From Rhodocytophaga aerolata (GTDB lineage: Bacteria; Bacteroidota; Bacteroidia; Cytophagales; 172606-1), in NCBI RefSeq assembly GCF_030503435.1, contig NZ_JAUKPO010000001.1:186001-250000 (forward strand): 64,000 nt of DNA, given 5' to 3'. Shown here piece by piece: positions 43,765 to 53,113 of the stretch. The stretch's first letter is position 1. Each line of letters starts with the position of its first letter. The notes under the pieces are model-generated. The model was not told where the DNA came from and ran no database searches. It saw only the letters and a program-made list of their open reading frames with translations. The position numbers and the translations under genes were made by a program.

Positions 43765-46700
43765 TATTTTTAGCTAAAATGAGTAATTGTTGATTATTGG
43801 CTCCACGGATTTCGCGGATAGCCCGTACCTGGCCTTTCACAAAAAAGCCTGAATCTTTGGATAACACTGCTTCAAACTTTCCCTGGCCAGTGCCTTTCAG
43901 AATGAGGCCATAGTTTGCATCATAGCGGCCTATCTCTGGTAACACTTCATAAAAATTGCCTGTCAGCAGCAGATCCGTAATGCCATCCTCATTGTAATCC
44001 AGGGCTTGAATGCCATATACCGGAGAAAACTGTGCCTCCACGGGTAAAGGCTGAAGATCAAACGTTGCATTGCCTTTATTTACTAAAATAGATGTATGCG
44101 GATTATTTACTGTTTTGATGGTGGCCCCTTGCAATTCTTCTGTTGTAAAAACTTCTTTTATCCCTTTGCCCGCATAGTCGCTGAATTTGACAAATTTCTT
44201 TTTCACCATGGGTAAACGTTTTTGTAAGTCAGCTTTTAATACCATAGGATAGCTTTTGCCATCTTCCGCATAACAAGTAATAATTTGTTCAACTGACCCA
44301 TTGGCATCATAATCATGTACATACAGTTCTGCTGGTTGTTCGGCACTTGCTTTTAAGCGGCTATTGATACCCAGGTTACCCAATACAAAATCAGTATCGC
44401 CATCCTGATCTACATCTGCCGGATAAATGCTGTTCCACCATCCGGAACTGGTAGCTAAAGCAGGATCGGTTATTTTATCGAGGCGGTTACCGCGCACATT
44501 TTTAAATATTGTTACCGGCATCCAGTCTCCCACAAGCAGCAACTCCGGAAAATTATCTTTGTCAATATCGGCCCATACTGCGCTGGTGACCATACCTAAC
44601 TCGCGAATCTCAGGAATGTATCTTTTCGACATGTTCTTGAAATTGCCGGTACCATCGTTCACAAACAAGTAGTGATAGGGATTATACCCATACTGGCCAG
44701 GAATGAGACGGCTGCCGACAAACAAATCAATATCTCCATCTCCATCAAAATCGGCAGCAGCTACACAAGACCCGCTTTCGGTAATAGCCGGAAAACGCAA
44801 ATCTTTGGTAAAGTTGCCCTTGCCATCGTTTACATATAAGCGGTCAATCAGGCGTTCATCATTTGGTGTAAACTCGTTGCTGCCAGTTACTACAAATAAG
44901 TCTAAGTCTTTATCTCCATCGGCATCAAAAAATGCAGCGGCAACATCTTCTGAAGCGCTATCAGCTTCAAACACCGGCATAGCAATTTCCCGGAACGTGC
45001 CTTGAAACGTTTGTGTATACAATACACTTTTTTTATCTCTGGCTCCCCCAAAAAACACATCTTCCAGGCCATCTCCATTGATGTCGCCAGTGGCTAAGGC
45101 GGGCCCCTGGGTAGAATACATCTGTTTTAATAAGGCATCGCGGTTGTAATCCACAAAATCGCTTTCCCGATGGCGGTAGGTTAAGGCTACTTGACTGGTT
45201 ACGTCGGCCATGGGTTTTGCTGCCGGATTTACAGGAGACGCTGGCTTAAATTGTTTGTCAGCATTTTTATGCGCCAGAACCAGCTCCTGGTTGGCTTTTA
45301 CATGGGGAAGTACTTGTTTCTGATCATCCGGCCAAATTACTTCCAGTGAATCTATCTGCGTTTGCTTGCCTAAACCAAATACCAACACATGATCTACCGA
45401 GGACTGGAACCCTCGGTTGGGCATTTGTTGCAAGTATTGCGTGCCCGTTTTTGTATGCACATATACTTTCGTACCAATGCCATTGATGTTGCCGGCAGGA
45501 CCTTTTAGCTTTACCCGGATATAATGGGTACTGTCTTTTTCAATAGATGTATTTTTAAAAACACTCAGCGGGCTGTTTACATTATTTACAATCAGGTCCA
45601 GATCACCGTCGTTATCCAGGTCGCCATAGGCACTGCCGTTAGAAAAGCCTGGGTTACTTAACCCCCATTGCTGGGCAGCATTAGTAAATTGCAGATTGCC
45701 TTTGTTGCGGAAAGCATAATTGGGAATAGGCCTGGAAGGAATAATGCTGATAAATTCCTGGAAATTAAACTGCTTCTTCTCCATCAGCATCTCAATATTG
45801 CCTGCATCTCCCAGAAAACTAATATAGTCTTGATCGGTTAAATCGCGGTTAATGCCATTGGCCACAAAAATATCTTTCAGGCCATCGTTATCCATATCAA
45901 AAATCAAAGCCCCCCAACTCCAATCAGTAGCATGTACGCCTGCCAGCTGGCCTATTTCACTAAATGTTTCGTCGCCATTATTTAAATGGAGCATATTCCG
46001 CATATACTGGTGGTAATAGCCTTGCGAAAGTTTCAACTTCTGCAAATCATACCCTTCGTAGGTGGAAGTCATTTTGAGGTGATGGTCGTCGCCCGGAAGC
46101 ATATCGGTGACGAATATATCTAGGTTTCCATCATTGTTAATATCGGCAATGTCTGCGCCCATAGAAGAAAGGCTAATATGGCCAAAGCAGTCTTCCAGCA
46201 TTTCTTTATATGTGCCGTTTTTTTGGTTCACATACAGATAATCCCGCTCGTGAAAATCATTAGATATATAGATATCGGGCCAGTTGTCGTTGTTTACATC
46301 CCCAATCGTAATGCCCAGACCAAAACCAATCAGGCTGCCATAAATACCGGCATAGCCACTTACATCTGTAAACCATTTGCCATTGTCGTTCCGGAATAAT
46401 TTATCGCCGCCAAGGTTATCGCGCTGGTTACGTAAATTCTGGTAACCTAACCGGCCAATGGGAGTAAAGCTGTTATTGAGTAAATATACATCCAGGTCGC
46501 CATCGCGGTCATAGTCAAAAAAGGCGGCATGGGTAGAAAACCCTCTGTCGTTCAAGCCAAACTGGGCTGCTTGCTCGGTAAATGTAAGATTGCCATTGTT
46601 GATAAATAACTCATTTTCACGCCCGTCTCCTTTTATATTTCCCGAATTACAAACATATATATCTATAAATCCGTCGCCATTAATATCTGCAAAGGTAACA

Positions 46701-47050
46701 CCGGTAGACCAGGCTTGTTTTCCTCCTACACCAGCTTTATCGGTAATATCCTCGAACTGAAAATTGCCTTTGTTGAGGTATAAATGGTTTTTTTCCAGAT
46801 TAGAGGTAACAAATACATCCGGTAGCCCATCGTTGTTAATATCGCCGATCGCTACGCCCCCGCCATTGTAAAAATTGCGGTAATTGAATATGTTGAATTC
46901 TTTATCGTCGGTAATTCGGTTGACAAACTCAATACCGGTGACACTGGAAGGTAAGGTCTCGAATAATACGGCTTTTTCCGGCTTATTTTTGCTGCATGCC
47001 AGACTTAGTATGAGTATAACACAGAGGAGAAAAGAAGAATAAATTCGCAT
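43718..47050 (-). CDS. Large VCBS/FG-GAP repeat lipoprotein (ASPIC/UnbV type), copy 1
   Basis: 1110 residues from the ATG at 47050. Lipobox LILSLACSKN. It has the same plan as the downstream gene: thirteen DxNxDGxxD-type repeats (such as DINGDGFIDIYV, DYDRDGDLDVYL, DFDGDGDIDLFV), with the ASPIC-like segment GLGKQTQIDSLEVIWPDDQ. One repeat has lost acidic positions (DIDKDNFPELLL). The two genes clearly arose by tandem duplication but have diverged widely. Confidence 0.9.
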   Translation of the reverse strand: MRIYSSFLLCVILILSLACSKNKPEKAVLFETLPSSVTGIEFVNRITDDKEFNIFNYRNFYNGGGVAIGDINNDGLPDVFVTSNLEKNHLYLNKGNFQFEDITDKAGVGGKQAWSTGVTFADINGDGFIDIYVCNSGNIKGDGRENELFINNGNLTFTEQAAQFGLNDRGFSTHAAFFDYDRDGDLDVYLLNNSFTPIGRLGYQNLRNQRDNLGGDKLFRNDNGKWFTDVSGYAGIYGSLIGFGLGITIGDVNNDNWPDIYISNDFHERDYLYVNQKNGTYKEMLEDCFGHISLSSMGADIADINNDGNLDIFVTDMLPGDDHHLKMTSTYEGYDLQKLKLSQGYYHQYMRNMLHLNNGDETFSEIGQLAGVHATDWSWGALIFDMDNDGLKDIFVANGINRDLTDQDYISFLGDAGNIEMLMEKKQFNFQEFISIIPSRPIPNYAFRNKGNLQFTNAAQQWGLSNPGFSNGSAYGDLDNDGDLDLIVNNVNSPLSVFKNTSIEKDSTHYIRVKLKGPAGNINGIGTKVYVHTKTGTQYLQQMPNRGFQSSVDHVLVFGLGKQTQIDSLEVIWPDDQKQVLPHVKANQELVLAHKNADKQFKPASPVNPAAKPMADVTSQVALTYRHRESDFVDYNRDALLKQMYSTQGPALATGDINGDGLEDVFFGGARDKKSVLYTQTFQGTFREIAMPVFEADSASEDVAAAFFDADGDKDLDLFVVTGSNEFTPNDERLIDRLYVNDGKGNFTKDLRFPAITESGSCVAAADFDGDGDIDLFVGSRLIPGQYGYNPYHYLFVNDGTGNFKNMSKRYIPEIRELGMVTSAVWADIDKDNFPELLLVGDWMPVTIFKNVRGNRLDKITDPALATSSGWWNSIYPADVDQDGDTDFVLGNLGINSRLKASAEQPAELYVHDYDANGSVEQIITCYAEDGKSYPMVLKADLQKRLPMVKKKFVKFSDYAGKGIKEVFTTEELQGATIKTVNNPHTSILVNKGNATFDLQPLPVEAQFSPVYGIQALDYNEDGITDLLLTGNFYEVLPEIGRYDANYGLILKGTGQGKFEAVLSKDSGFFVKGQVRAIREIRGANNQQLLILAKNNDSVQVYAYKKHLVQ

Positions 47051-47162
47051 GGGTAACAAGGTTTACTACAATCAGGCAACGTATAAAGAGCTTGATTAGG
47101 ATGGGGTCTGCCAGGTTCAGGTAATGCTTTCTACGAAACAGAAACAGGTAAATAATTGAAAT

Positions 47163-47199
47163 AAAAAGAGAACAAGTTTACCTAAACTTGCTCTCTTTT
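47163..47199 (-). terminator. Terminator after the SusD gene
   Basis: AAAAGAG/CTCTTTT and CAAGTTTA/TAAACTTG form a nested stem (47164-47170 with 47193-47199; 47173-47180 with 47183-47190). It separates SusCD from the twin VCBS genes, which therefore need read-through or their own promoter. Confidence 0.75.
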
Positions 47200-47220
47200 A
47201 AAAGGTTCATTGCCAGAATT

Positions 47221-48714
47221 TTAGTATCCAGGATTCTGTGACAGGTTTGGATTCAGATCCAGCTGTGTACGGGGAATTGGATATAGCTCTCTGGTTTCAG
47301 CAGAAGCGGGTTTAAACTGCCATGCTTGAGTAAATTTATCAAACCGGATCAGGTCTTGTCTTCTATGAAATTCCCAGGCAAGTTCCCGTCCACGCTCCGC
47401 CAGTATTTCATCTAACGTAATAGTAGTTAATGCAACGTAATTTGCCCCATATGCACGTTCTCTTACGCGGTTAATATCTGTCAGCGCAGCAGCCGTATTA
47501 CCCAGTCTGAATTGAGCTTCGGCTCTCATCAACAGTGCATCAGCCAAACGGAAAATTACAAAGTCGTTGCTCTGGTCGTTATTCTTGTTATTTACTTGAA
47601 TCTCATATTTCTTGAAACGAGCACCTGCCCGGCGTGCTGCAGGTCCGGCAGGCATTACCAGGGCCGGAATTTCTGGTGAAAATATCAAAGGCTGCCCATC
47701 ATCTACCAAAGGTTCACCTTTAGCGTTGAACTGCTGACCCACAATCCAGCCATCCTTTCTTTGGTCAGTATCTTCATAAGAGTTATAGAACTCAGCCATG
47801 GTAGCAAACCCGTTCCAGGGAGCAGCACCCAGGTTATAGGTCGTCTGGTTCAGGTAGTGCAGGGTTCTCATATGCGGATTAAATCCACCACGTTTGGTAG
47901 CATCCATGGGGGTAGCTAATATAATCTCGGGAGAGTTCTGGTTCTGAACGGCAAAGGTTGAGAAGAAGTCTGCCGGTAATGAATACTTGTTTGAGTTAAT
48001 AATAGCATCCATTTGCTCGATTACCTTTGCCCATTGTGGGGTACCAGTATATACCTGTGCATTCAGATATAATTTACCCAAAATCATATGGGCTACGTAT
48101 TTGTTCATACGTCCATAATTTACGCCGCCTGTTTCTTCAGACAGATTTGGTATAGCTGCTACTAGCTCTTGCTCTACCCAGGTATATACTTCAGTCCTGG
48201 TCTTCTGTGCGGGAGAATCGCCACCTACCCTATCAGCAATAATTACATTGCCAAACATATCCGTGGCTATATAATGATAGAACGCGCGTAAGGTTCTCAG
48301 CTCAGCAATAGTCTGCTCATTGGTAAGATTTTCGTCGGCCAGCTGAAAATTGATCCTGGTAATATTGTTATAGATCCAGTTCCAGATACCATTGAAGGTG
48401 CCATCATCCAGGGTTACATCCCAAGTATGCTGATGGAAACGCCGCCAACGGCCGCCATCTTCCCAGTCTCCACCTCTGGTAGGTACAATTTGCTCGTCCG
48501 TTACGGTGTTTATTTCTGCCATATTTCCATAATAGTCTCCAAGTCCACTATACAAGGGGCCTATTAAAGCATTCAACTGCCCTGGTGTCTGTCCAAAGCT
48601 ATCAGGAGTTGTCTGATCATATACTTCCTCTTCCAAATCTGTACACGCATGACCCATAAAGAGGCCAATGGTACAACCGGTAAGAATCAGTCCTTTTTTA
48701 ATATATTTATTCAT
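47221..48714 (-). CDS. SusD/RagB-family outer-membrane lipoprotein (locus 1)
   Basis: 497 residues; lipobox LFMGHACTDL. TPR-rich SusD fold with the family marks EVYDQTTPDSF, RTLRAFYHYIATDMFGNV, FRLADALLMRAEAQFRLGN and the C-terminal YPIPRTQLDLNPNLSQNPGY. It binds substrate on the cell surface and closes as a lid on the SusC barrel encoded upstream, 40 bp away. Substrate unknown; no glycoside hydrolase is nearby. Confidence 0.94.
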   Translation of the reverse strand: MNKYIKKGLILTGCTIGLFMGHACTDLEEEVYDQTTPDSFGQTPGQLNALIGPLYSGLGDYYGNMAEINTVTDEQIVPTRGGDWEDGGRWRRFHQHTWDVTLDDGTFNGIWNWIYNNITRINFQLADENLTNEQTIAELRTLRAFYHYIATDMFGNVIIADRVGGDSPAQKTRTEVYTWVEQELVAAIPNLSEETGGVNYGRMNKYVAHMILGKLYLNAQVYTGTPQWAKVIEQMDAIINSNKYSLPADFFSTFAVQNQNSPEIILATPMDATKRGGFNPHMRTLHYLNQTTYNLGAAPWNGFATMAEFYNSYEDTDQRKDGWIVGQQFNAKGEPLVDDGQPLIFSPEIPALVMPAGPAARRAGARFKKYEIQVNNKNNDQSNDFVIFRLADALLMRAEAQFRLGNTAAALTDINRVRERAYGANYVALTTITLDEILAERGRELAWEFHRRQDLIRFDKFTQAWQFKPASAETRELYPIPRTQLDLNPNLSQNPGY

Positions 48715-48754
48715 GATGATTATTTTTAGCTTAATAATACAATTACTAAAGTTG

Positions 48755-51700
48755 TTAGAATGTTAGATTCACTCCAAGCTGGAACGAACGGGTTTTAGGA
48801 TACACACTGGCAGCATCTATACCAATGTTGTTTGGTGTCTGGCTTCTGCCATTATCTGCTAAATCACCACGTACTTCTAACTCAGGGTCAATGCCTTTGT
48901 ATTTAGTAATGACAAACAGGTTATTTCCTCCCAGGTAAATACGGGCCGCTTGTACAATTCTTCCTTCAGCCATTGGCAGGTTGTAGCCCAACTGCCAGTT
49001 GTCTAAGCGGACAAAAGCGCCACTTTCCAGCCAGAAATCAGACAACTGATTGGTGCTGAAATTGGCAGGCAAGTCTTGCACATCTTTCAACATATTGGTT
49101 TCCAGAATACTACCGGGAATAGACAGGTTAGAACGAAGGTTGTTCAGAATTTTATTACCGGCTACACCTCTAAGCTGGAAGTTCAAGTCAAAGTTGCCAT
49201 ACCGTAGGGTGTTGATTAACGCACCTGTGTATCTAGGCAAGGCTACTCCTGATTCTACTAATTTAGCTTTTGAATTATCGGTAGTAGGTTCGCCTCCATC
49301 TGCAGCTACAAACAGCATGTTGCCATTCTGGTCAAACCCTGCATGCTGCGGAATATAAAACTCACCTAATGAACGGCCTGGACGTAACTCAGAAGCAAAC
49401 ACGTTAGACAAGCCTCTTCCACCAAAGGAGTTGTACCGGATGATCCCTACGTTAAAGTCGCCACTATTTAACGACATAATGGTGTTCTCATTGTAAGCAC
49501 CTACTACTCTAGCATTCCAGGTAAAGTTTTCTTTGTTGATGATATCTGCTCCGATAGATAATTCAATACCGCGGTTACGCATTGTACCAGCGTTAGCCAC
49601 AATAGAATTGGTTACAAAACGGCCACCGGTTGCTGCTACTGTAAATGGATAGAGCATGTCGCGGGTCATTTTGTTATACACGTCCAAAGTACCGGTAATT
49701 CTATCAAACAAAGTAAAGTCTAAGCCAACGTTAGTCTGCTCTAACACTTCCCATTTCAAGTCAGGGTTGTCGTTCTGGGTGTATCCATATCCTGGAACAA
49801 AGTCTCCAGCTACACCGGCTGTAGCATCATAATAGTTTTGTACAGGTCCCAGCAAACGAAGGGTATTATATGGGCGGATACCTTCAGAGTTACCTGTTTG
49901 TCCCCAACCTGCCCTTAATTTCAAATAGCTCAGTACTCGGTTATCTTGCAGGAATGGTTCGTTAGAAATAGTCCAGCCTGCTGCAAAGGAAGGGAATATA
50001 CCCCATCTGTTATTCACCCCAAACTTGGAACTACCATCTCTACGAAGCGTAGCGGTTACGTTATATTTATCTACAAAGTTGAACGTTGCCCGGCCAAAGA
50101 ATGAAATCAGTTTCCAAGAGTTTTTGTAGGAAGAAACATAGTCGGACCTACCGAAAAGCAAGGTTCCGTTTCCACGGCCAAGGTTATCATACCCAAATAA
50201 ATCGTAGCCACCGTCGATGTAGTTATTATTGTTGGCGCCAAAACCATCATCCACATTCTCCTGGTAAGAATAACCACCTAAAAGATTGAAGTTACTATTG
50301 GCACCTATGTTTCTGGTGTAGGTAGCAGTTAAATCTAATAAGGTGTTGTTGGTTTGATACAAGTTACGGGCGGTTCTACCCTGGTTGCCCTGGAATTGTT
50401 TTATTACACCATTAAAAGCCTGGCTTTCGATCGTACTCTCATTTCTGAAAGCACCATTTGCGCCTAATACCAGGCCATCTAATACTTCAAAGCTCATATT
50501 CACCCCGCCAATCAGGTTTCTTCTCACCCGGTCGTTCAGGAAGTTGTTCTGGATAGCTACCGGGTTAAATAAGTCGAAACTTCCATCTACTTCGTAATAG
50601 CCACCAAAGTCTGAGCGTCCACCTGGGTCTTTAATCGGTAATGTAGGCAGGAACGTTACTGCTCTGGAGATAACGCCATCTTCTCTAAGTTGAGCATTTG
50701 TATTAGCAATAGAGAGGTTATATTGAATTTTTAAGCGGTCGTTAATGGCCCGCTGATCTATATTTACACGGCCGGTTAAGCGGTTGAATCCGGTATTTTT
50801 TAAGATACCCTGCTGCTGGATGTAGTTCAGTGAACCGCGGTAACTAAAGCTGCTACCTCCGCCCATGATAGACAAATCGTGATTGTTGGTATAAGCAACA
50901 CGTGTAATTTCATCTATCCAGTCGGTGCTAAAATTACCATCCGGAAATCTCAGATTATCATCCAATGAGGCAGGGCCTTTAATTCTGTTTACTTCCTGGC
51001 GGTATTCTTCGCCATTTAGTAACTCTAATCTGTTAGAGATTATTTCAGTACCAACGTAGTTGTTAAAACCAACGGTTGTTTTTCCTTCGCGTCCTCTTTT
51101 AGTAGTAACAATAATAACCCCATTGGCAGCACGGGCACCATAAATAGCCGCAGCCGAAGCATCTTTCAACACGTCCATACTTTCGATATCTTCCGGAGAC
51201 ACACTATTGATTGGCACGCCAATAATACCATCTACTACATATAGAGGCTCGCTGCCACCGGCTAAGGAAGTATAGCCCCGCAGACGTACCGTAGGAGCCT
51301 GGTTAGGATCACCAGAAGGACGGGTAATATTCAAACCAGCTACTTTCCCCTGAATGGCCTGTAAAGGATTGGGGTTGATACCGGCATTGAAATCTTTAGC
51401 AGATACCTGGGCAATAGAACCAGTTACATCTTTTTTCTTTTGTTCGCCATACCCAATTACTACTACTTCGGATAAGGCTTGTACGTCGCCTGCCAAAGCC
51501 ACATCTATTGTAGAACGGTTGTTCACTGGAATTTCCTGGGTAGTATACCCGATAAAGCTATATACCAGGGTTGAATTTCCCGGAACAGATATAGAATAAG
51601 CACCAGTACCATCTGTAACGGTACCTGTGGTAGTGCCTTTTACTGTGATATTTACACCAGGTAGCGGGCTGTTATCAGCAGGATCTGTTACTTTACCTGA

Positions 51701-51871
51701 AACGGTTACATCTTGTGCAAACGTTTGCAGTGTACAAATAAACACTAAAATAAGCGTTAATGCAGCAGATACTATACTACGCTTAATCAGGTGTGGTGTT
51801 GGTTTACCAAAATGGGCATAATCAGAATCATTCCTTTGATGGAATAAAGGTTGATGGGTAGTTTTCATCAT
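48755..51871 (-). CDS. SusC/RagA-family TonB-linked transporter (locus 1)
   Basis: 1038 residues. Long N-terminal extension before the hydrophobic signal (LTLILVFICTLQTFAQ), CarboxypepD_reg domain (VSGKVTDPADNSPLPGVNI), TonB-box region (ALSEVVVIGYGEQKKKDVTG), plug (ITRPSGDPNQAPTVRLRGYT; LYVVDGIIG) and barrel ending SFQLGVNLTF. Imports the ligand captured by SusD. It lacks the STN domain seen in locus 2, so no FecR signalling is expected. Confidence 0.95.
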   Translation of the reverse strand: MMKTTHQPLFHQRNDSDYAHFGKPTPHLIKRSIVSAALTLILVFICTLQTFAQDVTVSGKVTDPADNSPLPGVNITVKGTTTGTVTDGTGAYSISVPGNSTLVYSFIGYTTQEIPVNNRSTIDVALAGDVQALSEVVVIGYGEQKKKDVTGSIAQVSAKDFNAGINPNPLQAIQGKVAGLNITRPSGDPNQAPTVRLRGYTSLAGGSEPLYVVDGIIGVPINSVSPEDIESMDVLKDASAAAIYGARAANGVIIVTTKRGREGKTTVGFNNYVGTEIISNRLELLNGEEYRQEVNRIKGPASLDDNLRFPDGNFSTDWIDEITRVAYTNNHDLSIMGGGSSFSYRGSLNYIQQQGILKNTGFNRLTGRVNIDQRAINDRLKIQYNLSIANTNAQLREDGVISRAVTFLPTLPIKDPGGRSDFGGYYEVDGSFDLFNPVAIQNNFLNDRVRRNLIGGVNMSFEVLDGLVLGANGAFRNESTIESQAFNGVIKQFQGNQGRTARNLYQTNNTLLDLTATYTRNIGANSNFNLLGGYSYQENVDDGFGANNNNYIDGGYDLFGYDNLGRGNGTLLFGRSDYVSSYKNSWKLISFFGRATFNFVDKYNVTATLRRDGSSKFGVNNRWGIFPSFAAGWTISNEPFLQDNRVLSYLKLRAGWGQTGNSEGIRPYNTLRLLGPVQNYYDATAGVAGDFVPGYGYTQNDNPDLKWEVLEQTNVGLDFTLFDRITGTLDVYNKMTRDMLYPFTVAATGGRFVTNSIVANAGTMRNRGIELSIGADIINKENFTWNARVVGAYNENTIMSLNSGDFNVGIIRYNSFGGRGLSNVFASELRPGRSLGEFYIPQHAGFDQNGNMLFVAADGGEPTTDNSKAKLVESGVALPRYTGALINTLRYGNFDLNFQLRGVAGNKILNNLRSNLSIPGSILETNMLKDVQDLPANFSTNQLSDFWLESGAFVRLDNWQLGYNLPMAEGRIVQAARIYLGGNNLFVITKYKGIDPELEVRGDLADNGRSQTPNNIGIDAASVYPKTRSFQLGVNLTF

Positions 51872-52463
51872 AGTTAAATAAATAAATGTGTTATTACTTT
51901 TTCATTAAAAAATACAATTTTGCTTTTAATAAAAAGCTACGGCGGCAAATTGACTTTAATAAAGAGGGTTTCCGTAAAGAAATTCTGCATAAAATAATTG
52001 GTTTTGGGTTATAGGCTTATAATTATTTAACCGAAAAAACTTTTGTTTAAGAATTCTATGCCTGAAAGACTAAAACATTAAACATAGAATTAAACAATAA
52101 ATATGTTTCCCCGATATTACGCTATGTAAACCAGAAAAGCTAGTCTAAGTTATAAATTTTACTGGAAAAATGTAAAATATATTCAGAAATACAGGGCATA
52201 CAGAAGGCTAGTTTGTATTTTTTTAAGTCGTAAGATTTTATAAACCCAAATTCCAACCAAAGACAAATTACTCTTAAATTTATATTTGCTTCAATTTTCA
52301 TCCTATCTTGTCCCGAAAACCTATCCCTAGCATAGCATAAGCAATAGTAGTGAATAACATAAAAAAACCACCAGAGACTACCCGCCCGTTGGTTTTTACT
52401 TTTTGCAAAAATCATATAGATACCTGAACAACAGGATACTTTATGCGTGATACTTCGTGCAGA
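51872..52463. other. 592-bp spacer
   Basis: AT-rich; includes the leader of the SusC gene (no clear TAnnTTTG box on the minus strand) and a terminator at 52361-52397. The remaining DNA has no convincing gene; a minus-strand frame of 91 codons at 52140-52415 crosses the terminator and looks random. Confidence 0.5.
52361..52397 (-). terminator. Terminator after the outer-membrane-factor remnant
   Basis: AAAAACCA / TGGTTTTT (52363-52370 and 52390-52397), perfect 8-bp stem with flanking A- and T-runs; 66 bp past the remnant's stop. Confidence 0.7.
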
Positions 52464-52799
52464 TTATTTCCAACCTCCTCCTAAACGTGTGTATAAATTA
52501 ATCAGTGAAAAAAACTGTTGTTTGCGCACCTGTGTAAAGCCTAGTTCTGCTTCCAGGACACTCTTTTGCGCTGTAACCACTTCCAGATAGGTAGCAAAAC
52601 CACTCAGAAACAAATCATTAGAGGTAGCCACGGCATCGTATAGCACCTCTACTTCCTGCTGCTTTAATGCCGATACCTTTCCGTAATTCTCAATACTCTT
52701 TAAGGAAGTAAGTACTTCCTGGTATCCATTTAGTATTGCCTTCTGATAGGCATGGTAAGCTGCCAGACTTTCGGCTTCCGATTGTTTATAATGAGCTTT
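52464..52799 (-). pseudogene. 3' remnant of an RND-type outer-membrane factor (TolC/OprM/CusC)
   Basis: In-frame sequence on the minus strand reads as the last 112 residues of an outer-membrane factor: HYKQSEAESLAAYHAYQKA, SLKSIENYGKVSALKQQEVE, NDLFLSGFATYLEVVTAQKS and the family end LYTRLGGGWK. The first three quarters of the gene are missing and no start codon lies at a sensible place (the nearest is an internal GTG at 52646). The break falls at about 52800 in a poly-T tract. Its terminator survives. Confidence 0.7.
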
Positions 52800-53113
52800 T
52801 TTTGTTTTTTTGGCGCCTCTACAATTATATAATACTACAGAAGAATGATTTGAGTTTAAAACATTCTAGACAGGCAATCTTCCTACATTGTTTTTTAGCT
52901 TGAAGCTCTGGTTATTGTCTCATAGCTGTTTGAAACAACAGATATAAGGCAATATCATATTTTCAAAGAGAATAAAACAAAAGAACCTCCTTTCAAAGTT
53001 GAAAGAAGGTTCTTGTTATATACTACAATAAGAAACAGGTACCTTACTTATTGTAGCTTTCTTCACCTAGCCCGGGTTGCGGATATGCCAATTAACCGGG
53101 TTTGCTTTTCTGC
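52800..53113. other. 314-bp spacer
   Basis: Holds the break point of the outer-membrane-factor remnant (long T-runs) and a terminator at 52981-53014. Nothing else recognised. Confidence 0.5.
52974..53017 (-). terminator. Terminator after the locus 2 SusD gene
   Basis: AAGAACCT / AGGTTCTT (52981-52988 and 53007-53014) with CTTTCAA / TTGAAAG inside it; an A-rich stretch on the left gives U residues on the minus strand. Confidence 0.75.

Noticed and set aside
52140-52415. Minus-strand ORF of 91 residues
   Set aside because: It crosses the terminator at 52361-52397 and has a random composition.
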